From Solirubrobacteraceae bacterium (GTDB lineage: Bacteria; Actinomycetota; Thermoleophilia; Solirubrobacterales; Solirubrobacteraceae), in the NCBI GenBank assembly GCA_025455895.1, contig JALOLQ010000063.1:1-7570 (forward strand): a stretch of 7,570 nucleotides of DNA, in the 5' to 3' direction. Positions 1 to 4,156 of this stretch are shown piece after piece (position 1 is the first letter of the stretch; each line of letters starts with the position of its first letter). The position numbers were made by a program, and so were the translations under genes. The notes under the pieces were generated by a model. The model did no database searches. It was not told the DNA's origin and saw nothing but the letters and a program-made list of their open reading frames with translations.

Positions 1-1
1 C

Positions 2-1261
2 GACGGCGACGAGCAGACGCTGCTCGTGCTCGCCGACTGGGCCTCGATCGCGATCCAGAACGCCGACCTCTACCGCACGCAGCGCGAGCGCCGCGACGAG
101 CTCGAGCGCACCGTCGCCGCGCTCGAGGCGACGATGTCGATCGCCCGCGCGCTCGGCGCCGAGACCGACCTCGCCCGCGTGCTGGAGCTCGTCACCAAGC
201 GCGGCCGCGCGCTCGTCGAGGCGCGGATCATGGTCATCGCGCTGCTCGAGGACGACGGGCTCGTCGTGCGCGCGGTGGCCGGGCAGGCGGGCGCCGAGCT
301 GCTGGGGCAGCGGCTGCCGCTCGAGACCGCGCTCGGGGCCGCCAGCGCCCGGGGCGCCGCCGGCGGCGAGCGCCTGGCCGGCGAGGCGACCCGGCTGCGC
401 CGCGCGCTCGCGCGCGAGGTCGGCGCCGAGACCGGCATCGTCGTCCCGCTGCGCTACCGCGACACCACCGTCGGCGTCCTCGCCGCGCTCGACCACATGG
501 ACGAGCAGGAGGGCTTCACCGCGGACGAGGAGCGGCTGCTCGAGGCGTTCGCCGCCAGCGCCGCCACCGCCGTCGTCACCGCCCAGCGGGTCGCGGCGAG
601 CACGCTGCGCCGGCGCATGGAGGCCGCCGAGCAGGAGCGCGCGCGCTGGGCCCGCGAGCTCCACGACGAGAGCCTCCAGGACCTCGCGGGCCTGAAGATC
701 CTGCTCGCCTCGGGCCGGCGCACGGCCGGCTCGGCCGACCCGCTCACCGGCGTCGTCGACGAGGCGATCGACCGGCTCTCGGCCAGCATCGACGGGCTGC
801 GCGGGCTGATCGCCGACCTGCGGCCCGCCGCGCTGGACCAGCTCGGCGTCGCCGCCGCCCTCGACGGGCTCGCCGCCCGCACGCGCAAGAACAGCGGCCT
901 GGAGATCGTGCTCGACGTCGCGCTCGACGAGTCCGCGCTCGAGCTCGGCGGCGAGCGCGACGTGGCGAGCACGGTCTACCGCTTCGTCCAGGAGGCGCTG
1001 ACGAACGTCGTCAAGCACGCGGACGCCACGCGCGCCGAGATCGTGCTCGCCGTCGACGACGGGCAGCTCGTCGCCTCGGTGCGCGACGACGGCGCCGGGT
1101 TCGACCCCGCCGCCCCGACCCGCGGCTTCGGCCTGCTCGGGATGCGCGAGCGCATCGAGCTCGCCCAGGGCCGGCTGGACGTGGACACCACCCCGGGGCA
1201 CGGCACGGTGCTGCGCGTGCGGATCCCGGTGGCCGGCGCGACGGCGCGCCGCAGCGCCTGA
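2..1261 (+). CDS. GAF-domain sensor histidine kinase, HisKA_3 type (5' end missing)
   Basis: This is the last 419 residues of a sensor kinase open at the left edge. The frame is already open at base 2 and the first visible residues (DGDEQTLLVLADWASIAIQN) are the end of a first GAF domain, so a start at the GTG at base 26 would be false. Numbering from base 2, a second GAF domain spans about 40-200. A HisKA_3 dimerisation helix follows with the H-box RELHDESLQ, phospho-acceptor His221. The HATPase_c domain has N-box EALTNVVKHA (Asn335), G1 DDGAG (362-366) and G2 GFGLLGM (375-381). All expected kinase motifs are present. No transmembrane segment is visible in this part, but the missing N-terminus could hold one. 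The order GAF-GAF-HisKA_3-HATPase matches the DevS/DosS and NarX-like class, which phosphorylates NarL-type regulators; the regulator at 1802-2455 is the obvious candidate partner. The signal sensed cannot be told. The stop abuts that of the reverse-strand receiver gene with no base between. Confidence 0.93.
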   Translation, partial: DGDEQTLLVLADWASIAIQNADLYRTQRERRDELERTVAALEATMSIARALGAETDLARVLELVTKRGRALVEARIMVIALLEDDGLVVRAVAGQAGAELLGQRLPLETALGAASARGAAGGERLAGEATRLRRALAREVGAETGIVVPLRYRDTTVGVLAALDHMDEQEGFTADEERLLEAFAASAATAVVTAQRVAASTLRRRMEAAEQERARWARELHDESLQDLAGLKILLASGRRTAGSADPLTGVVDEAIDRLSASIDGLRGLIADLRPAALDQLGVAAALDGLAARTRKNSGLEIVLDVALDESALELGGERDVASTVYRFVQEALTNVVKHADATRAEIVLAVDDGQLVASVRDDGAGFDPAAPTRGFGLLGMRERIELAQGRLDVDTTPGHGTVLRVRIPVAGATARRSA

Positions 1262-1675
1262 TCAGGCCGGCGCGGTGAGCGGCCAGGGCCCGCCCAGGCC
1301 CTCGACGGCCCGCCGCAGCGCGGAGAACAGCTCGTCCGGCGGCGCGTGCTTGAGGATCAGCCCGGCGGCGCCGTGATGCGTCGCGTGGCGCTCGAGCGCG
1401 GACGACGGCTCGTCGGCGAGCACGACCGCGCGGGTCCGCGGCGACGGGGCGAGCACCGTCGGCAGCACCACGAGCCCGTCGCCGCCGAGCGCCTCGGGCT
1501 CCACCAGCAGCACGTGCGGCCGGTGCACCCGCAGCTCGCGCCCGATCGTGTCGGCGTCCGGTGCGTGCCCGAGCACGGCGAAGCCCGGCTCGGCGTCGAT
1601 CAGCGAGCCGAGCGCGCGACGCACGAGCGGGTGCCGATCGGCCACGATCACCGTGATTCCAGAGAGGTTCACCAT
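1262..1675 (-). CDS. Stand-alone degenerate receiver (pseudo-receiver) protein
   Basis: This gene encodes 137 residues that form a single response-regulator receiver domain with no output domain. The fold is recognisable from VIVADRHPLVRRAL (beta1/alpha1), HVLLVEPEALGGDG (beta3 and loop), RAVVLADE (beta4) and GLILKHAPPDEL (beta5/alpha5). The phosphorylation site is degraded. Of the usual acidic pair only Asp13 remains (the next residue is Arg14); the phospho-acceptor Asp is Glu59; the switch Ser/Thr is Ala87; only Lys109 is kept. A protein like this is unlikely to be phosphorylated normally and may act by protein binding, with Glu59 perhaps mimicking the phosphorylated state (inference). The ATG at 1675 is chosen because the receiver fold begins directly after it and GGAG lies 9 bases upstream. 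The gene is convergent with the kinase and divergent from the intact regulator, which it resembles in layout (EPGF after alpha1). A long upstream extension of the frame has no domain and is rejected. Confidence 0.85.
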   Translation of the reverse strand: MVNLSGITVIVADRHPLVRRALGSLIDAEPGFAVLGHAPDADTIGRELRVHRPHVLLVEPEALGGDGLVVLPTVLAPSPRTRAVVLADEPSSALERHATHHGAAGLILKHAPPDELFSALRRAVEGLGGPWPLTAPA

Positions 1676-1679
1676 GGGG

Positions 1680-1688
1680 TCCTGCTCC
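1680..1688 (-). promoter_or_regulatory. Ribosome binding site of the degenerate receiver gene
   Basis: On the reverse strand, GGAG (1688-1685) lies 9 bases and AGGA (1683-1680) 4 bases before the ATG at 1675. This purine-rich stretch supports that start. It also contrasts with the other genes here, which mostly lack a Shine-Dalgarno sequence. Confidence 0.55.
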
Positions 1689-1743
1689 ACCGTCCGCTGA
1701 TTCTGCGGCGCTCGCAGAAGTCCGCCATCGGTACGCGCCCGCG

Positions 1744-1749
1744 AGCGTA
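1744..1749 (-). promoter_or_regulatory. Candidate -10 box of the degenerate receiver gene
   Basis: The reverse strand reads TACGCT here, identical to the hexamers directly before the starts at 4157 and 6273. Transcription would begin near 1737 and give a leader of about 60 bases, consistent with the Shine-Dalgarno sequence seen. The -35 region would fall at about 1767-1772 but does not match TTGACA. Promoter assignment is inference. Confidence 0.4.
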
Positions 1750-1751
1750 TC

Positions 1752-1763
1752 TGCGGGAAACCC
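1752..1763. repeat. 12-base repeat TGCGGGAAACCC, copy 1
   Basis: This 12-mer sits between the divergent promoters of the receiver and response-regulator genes. An exact second copy is at 3754-3765 in the other divergent intergenic region. It partly overlaps the GGAAA/TTTCC inverted repeat. Function is unknown; a shared regulator site is one possibility. Confidence 0.4.
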
Positions 1764-1772
1764 CTGATTTCC
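1756..1772. promoter_or_regulatory. Inverted repeat GGAAA-N7-TTTCC, candidate operator
   Basis: Five-base arms (1756-1760 and 1768-1772) flank a 7-base spacer in the 126-base gap between the divergent receiver and response-regulator genes. It covers the expected -35 regions of both promoters. A protein bound here could affect both genes, and autoregulation by the NarL-type regulator is plausible but unproven. The arms are short, so chance is possible. Confidence 0.35.
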
Positions 1773-1788
1773 GGCGCGCCACGCGACG

Positions 1789-1794
1789 TACGAT
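1789..1794 (+). promoter_or_regulatory. Candidate -10 box TACGAT of the response regulator gene
   Basis: TACGAT fits TANNNT and ends 7 bases before the ATG at 1802, so transcription would begin at or next to the start codon (leaderless mRNA). No Shine-Dalgarno sequence precedes the ATG, which agrees. A weak -35 candidate, CTGATT, lies at 1764-1769. Confidence 0.5.
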
Positions 1795-1801
1795 CCTCCG
1801 C

Positions 1802-2455
1802 ATGGCGGATGCCGAGGAGACGGCCAACGGCGACATCCGCATCGTGATCGCCGACGACCACGAGGTGGTGCGCGCCGGCCTGCGCCTGCTGCTGGAGGCC
1901 GAGCCCGGCTTCGAGGTCGTCGCCGAGGCCGGCGACGTGGACGGCGCGGTGCGCTACAGCCGCGGCCACAAGCCGCAGGTGCTCGTGCTCGACCTGAACA
2001 TGCCGGGCACGATGACGTCGCTCGACGCGATCCCCCAGGTCCACGAGGCCTCGCCGGGCACGAACGTCGTCGTGCTCACGATGCAGGACGACCCGTCGTT
2101 CGCCCGCAGCGCGCTCCAGGCCGGCGCGCTCGGCTACGTGCTGAAGGAGGCGGCCGACAACGAGCTGATCGAGGCGGTCCAGCGCGCCGCCGCGGGAGAC
2201 TCGTACCTCAACCCGCGCCTCGGCGCGGCGCTCGCGGCGCTGCGGCCGTCCTCGCCGCCCGACGAGCTGACCGACCGCGAGACCGAGGTCCTGCGGCTGA
2301 TCGCGCTCGGGCACACGAACGCGGAGATCGCCGAGCAGCTGCACCTCTCGGTGCGGACGGTCGAGTCCCACCGCGCCCACATCCAGCAGAAGCTGCGCCG
2401 CACCACGCGGGCCGAGCTCGTGCGCTACGCGCTCGATCGCGGCCTCGTGCGGTGA
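1802..2455 (+). CDS. NarL/LuxR-family response regulator
   Basis: This 217-residue two-domain DNA-binding response regulator has the usual family length. The receiver (about 12-130) is intact: acidic pair Asp18/Asp19 in IVIADDHEVVRAGL, phospho-acceptor Asp64 in LVLDLNMPG, switch Thr93 in VVLTMQDD and Lys115 in GYVLKEA. The LuxR-type helix-turn-helix (about 153-215) begins ELTDRETEVLRLIALG and continues with NAEIAEQLHLSVRTVESHRA, the recognition helix. The ATG at 1802 is chosen because the receiver begins 11 residues later and a TACGAT box lies 7 bases upstream; the open frame further upstream (from 1346) is an antisense shadow of the receiver gene. The kinase at 2-1261 is the likely phospho-donor. 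The stop overlaps the start of the TfoX C-domain gene, so the two are probably co-transcribed and co-translated. Targets are unknown. Confidence 0.95.
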   Translation: MADAEETANGDIRIVIADDHEVVRAGLRLLLEAEPGFEVVAEAGDVDGAVRYSRGHKPQVLVLDLNMPGTMTSLDAIPQVHEASPGTNVVVLTMQDDPSFARSALQAGALGYVLKEAADNELIEAVQRAAAGDSYLNPRLGAALAALRPSSPPDELTDRETEVLRLIALGHTNAEIAEQLHLSVRTVESHRAHIQQKLRRTTRAELVRYALDRGLVR

Positions 2456-2760
2456 GCGAGCGCCTCGCGGACCTGCGCAACCTCGGGCCGCGCACCGAGG
2501 AGCTGCTGCCCCGGGCCGGCATCGCGACGCCCGAGGAGCTCGAGCGGGTCGGGAGCGTCGAGGCCTACCGGCGGATCGTCGAGGGCGGCCTCGCCGACTG
2601 GAACGTCGTCGGGCTCTGGGCTCTGGAGGGCGCGCTGCTGGACCTGCCCTGGAACGGGCTGCCGGCCGAGCGCCGCGACGAGCTGCGCGAGCTGGCCGGC
2701 CGGATCGGCGCGGGCGAGCCGGACGTGCGCGACCCGGGGTTCGTGCCGCCCGGCGACTGA
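2452..2760 (+). CDS. TfoX/Sxy C-terminal-domain small protein
   Basis: This 102-residue protein matches the C-terminal domain of TfoX/Sxy-type proteins, a helix-hairpin-helix-like module. Seen in the sequence are LRNLGPRTEELLPRAGI (8-24), TPEELERVGSVEAYRRI (26-42) and LWALEGALLDLPWNGLP (55-71), the hallmark pattern of that domain. The N-terminal TfoX domain is absent, so this is a domain-only protein. TfoX/Sxy proteins regulate competence genes in gammaproteobacteria; the role of isolated C-domains in actinobacteria is not established and no function is asserted. The GTG start overlaps the response-regulator stop in a GTGA junction and has no Shine-Dalgarno sequence, pointing to translational coupling and matched expression. 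The last ~15 residues are acidic and proline-rich and probably disordered. The stop lies 2 bases from the convergent stop of the next gene. Confidence 0.82.
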   Translation: MSERLADLRNLGPRTEELLPRAGIATPEELERVGSVEAYRRIVEGGLADWNVVGLWALEGALLDLPWNGLPAERRDELRELAGRIGAGEPDVRDPGFVPPGD

Positions 2761-2762
2761 GC

Positions 2763-3698
2763 TCAGCCGCGCGTGAGCGGCCCCGCGCGCACGACCTCGA
2801 ACGCCGAGGACGGCACGCGCTTGAGCTGCTCGAGGTCGTCGTCGTCCCAGCGCCGGTCGGCGGCACCGCTCACGTACCAGGGCGAGCCGTTGTCGGCGAG
2901 GATCATCCCGTAGCGCTGCAGCGCCCGCAGGATCGCCAGCGACTGCCCGCGGTACCCGGCGAGGCCGTACGACGCCCGCAGGCGCACGCGCATGCCCATC
3001 GGCGGCAGCCCCGGGTCACGCGAGGAGCTCGCGAAGTGCCGGGCCGGAGCCACGTAGGCGCGCTGCGTCCGCGGGGCGGTGAAGCGCAGGGCGTGGCCGA
3101 TCACGCCGGCGGAGGCCTCGTCGGGGCGCGCGAGGCCCGGGAGGATCGGCAGGCCGGCGGCGTCGGCCGAGGTCCAGCCGGCCGGGCGCGGGCGGCCCGA
3201 GCGCAGGTCGAAGACGGCGCCGCTGGCCGCGAGCCAGCGCCCGCCCGCGCGGCGCGCGCCGAAGAGCTCGAACAGGCGGCACGTGCCCCGCTGGAGCACG
3301 ATCACGTGGCGGTCGCCGCCGCCCTCGATCCGCGCGCGGGCGGGGATCGGGTAGGGACCGCGGTCGCTCTCCTCGGGGTAGTCGGTGAAGCGCACCGGGC
3401 GCGCGGGCTGCCGGCGGGCGGCGATGGTGATCGGGATGCCGTAGTTCCCCCGGCGGCCGGAGCCGAAGTCCGGGTGCAGGCGCCCGCGGCGCCCGATCGC
3501 CGCCACCCAGGCGTCCGAGCGCGGGTCGACGGGGTCGCGCGAGACGTCGCGGTTCCAGGCGTCGCCGGCGGGCAGCACCGGGCAGCCGCCGAGGACGGGG
3601 CGCAGCGCAGGCGCGGACCGGGCACCGGCCGCCGCGCCGGCGCCGAGGAGCAGGGCGCCGGCGGCCACGGCCGCGCAGACGCTCGGGGAGGCCCGCAT
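2763..3698 (-). CDS. Secreted protein of unknown function
   Basis: This gene encodes 311 residues with a Sec signal peptide: Arg2, a hydrophobic stretch at about 8-25 rich in Ala, Leu and Gly, and likely cleavage in the Ala/Gly-rich 20-30 region. The mature protein has two cysteines (Cys39, Cys140) that could form a disulfide. Strong local patterns suggest a conserved family: DAWNRDVSRDPVDP (46-59), SDRGPYPIPA (111-120), GGGDRHVIVLQRGTCRLFEL (126-145), GWTSADAAGLPILPGL (174-189), HFASSSRDPGLPPMG (221-235) and YGMILADNGSPWYVSGAADR (263-282). I recall similar proteins as uncharacterised secreted proteins of actinobacteria and other soil bacteria, but know no assigned activity. The ATG at 3698 is chosen because the signal peptide begins there; the frame extends to 3887 without signal-peptide character. 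A CACGCT box ends 6 bases before the ATG. It is convergent with the TfoX-domain gene. Confidence 0.85.
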   Translation of the reverse strand: MRASPSVCAAVAAGALLLGAGAAAGARSAPALRPVLGGCPVLPAGDAWNRDVSRDPVDPRSDAWVAAIGRRGRLHPDFGSGRRGNYGIPITIAARRQPARPVRFTDYPEESDRGPYPIPARARIEGGGDRHVIVLQRGTCRLFELFGARRAGGRWLAASGAVFDLRSGRPRPAGWTSADAAGLPILPGLARPDEASAGVIGHALRFTAPRTQRAYVAPARHFASSSRDPGLPPMGMRVRLRASYGLAGYRGQSLAILRALQRYGMILADNGSPWYVSGAADRRWDDDDLEQLKRVPSSAFEVVRAGPLTRG

Positions 3699-3704
3699 GC
3701 CGCA

Positions 3705-3710
3705 AGCGTG
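3705..3710 (-). promoter_or_regulatory. Candidate degenerate -10 box CACGCT of the secreted-protein gene
   Basis: The reverse strand reads CACGCT, then 6 bases, then the ATG at 3698. It differs by one base from the TACGCT box at the same spacing before the starts at 4157 and 6273. The mismatch is at the usually important first T, so this call is weak. Confidence 0.3.
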
Positions 3711-3753
3711 CCACGCGAGCGGGCCGGGATGGACGGGCGTGCGAGCGGGCGTG

Positions 3754-3765
3754 TGCGGGAAACCC
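3754..3765. repeat. 12-base repeat TGCGGGAAACCC, copy 2
   Basis: This exact copy of the 12-mer at 1752-1763 lies 56 bases upstream of the reverse-strand secreted-protein start. Here it is part of a perfect hairpin GCGGG-AAA-CCCGC (3755-3767), whereas the first copy is not self-complementary over that length. The meaning is unknown. Confidence 0.4.
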
Positions 3766-4048
3766 GCGGCACAGGTCAGGTGTTTCTCCCACACCAACGC
3801 GCGTGCTCGCCACTGATGGCGCGGCGCCGCTGCGGCGCGACAGTTGCGACATGCAGCCGCATGGGAGGGAGAGCGCGAAGGACGCATGGCGCCTGCCCTA
3901 TGGATCGCCGCGCGTTCCGGGGTATGCCCCGGGGCGACGTGCGGTGGCCGCGGTCCGGCACGCAGTACCGGGTCGAACGGACGCCATACCCCCTCAGCGC
4001 CTCACCGCTCTCGTGCTCCATGTCATGCGGTCTGCACCGGGTGGGCGT

Positions 4049-4064
4049 CGCCAGGCACCTGGCG
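4049..4064. repeat. Perfect inverted repeat CGCCAGG-CA-CCTGGCG
   Basis: Seven-base arms with a 2-base centre lie about 85 bases upstream of the pabBC -10 box. The near-zero spacer favours a dimeric-protein binding site over an RNA hairpin. No regulator is identified. Confidence 0.45.
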
Positions 4065-4082
4065 GGACCTCGGCGCGCCCCA

Positions 4083-4132
4083 GGTGACGCCGCCGTGCCG
4101 CGTCCCGGCAACGGGGCGCGGCCGGCGTCACC
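4083..4132. other. Long two-part hairpin upstream of pabBC
   Basis: The outer stem is GGTGACGCCG (4083-4092) with CGGCGTCACC (4123-4132), 10 perfect pairs. The inner stem is GCCGCGTCCC (4097-4106) with GGGGCGCGGC (4113-4122), 10 pairs with one G-U. The loop is GGCAAC (4107-4112), and the only interruption is a 4-base bulge (4093-4096) on the 5' side. No T-run follows on the forward strand, and no gene ends here on either strand, so an ordinary terminator is not an obvious explanation. It ends 12 bases before the TACGCT box of pabBC. It could be a regulatory DNA site, a leader element if transcription starts further upstream, or part of a small RNA. Confidence 0.6.
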
Positions 4133-4144
4133 CCCCGCCGGCAG

Positions 4145-4150
4145 TACGCT
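4145..4150 (+). promoter_or_regulatory. Candidate -10 box TACGCT of pabBC
   Basis: TACGCT ends 6 bases before the GTG at 4157 and implies a leaderless mRNA. No Shine-Dalgarno sequence is seen. No good -35 match is found at the usual distance, since the hairpin occupies that space. Confidence 0.5.
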
Positions 4151-4156
4151 GCGGGC

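Larger units (their letters stand above)
3699..4156. other. 458-base gene-free region between divergent genes, rich in hairpins
   Basis: I find no convincing gene here: the open frames across it lack the strong third-position GC bias, recognisable domains and sensible starts. Short inverted repeats follow one another: GCGGG-AAA-CCCGC (3755-3767), GGTGT-N7-ACACC (3779-3795), GCGCCGC-T-GCGGCGC (3824-3838), CATGC-AGCC-GCATG (3850-3863), CCGGGG-TATG-CCCCGG (3917-3932), CGCCAGG-CA-CCTGGCG (4049-4064) and the long hairpin at 4083-4132. CGCATGG occurs twice (3858-3864, 3883-3889). A structured non-coding RNA or several operators are possible. I recognise no known riboswitch core and no tRNA. Confidence 0.5.

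Noticed and set aside
1346..1801. Forward frame extending the response regulator upstream of 1802
   Set aside because: It is antisense to the receiver gene and lacks domain content; the receiver of the regulator begins just after the ATG at 1802.
1676..2866. Long reverse frame extending the degenerate receiver upstream to 2866
   Set aside because: The extra ~400 residues are Arg/Ala-rich with no domain and run antisense through the intact response regulator. The receiver fold begins just after the ATG at 1675, which has a Shine-Dalgarno sequence.
3850..3932. Possible known riboswitch or tRNA in the gene-free region
   Set aside because: I could find no conserved riboswitch core and no cloverleaf; only simple short hairpins are visible.
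3803..4087. Small forward open frame in the gene-free region
   Set aside because: It has no domain, no strong third-position GC bias and no supported start, and it crosses several hairpins.
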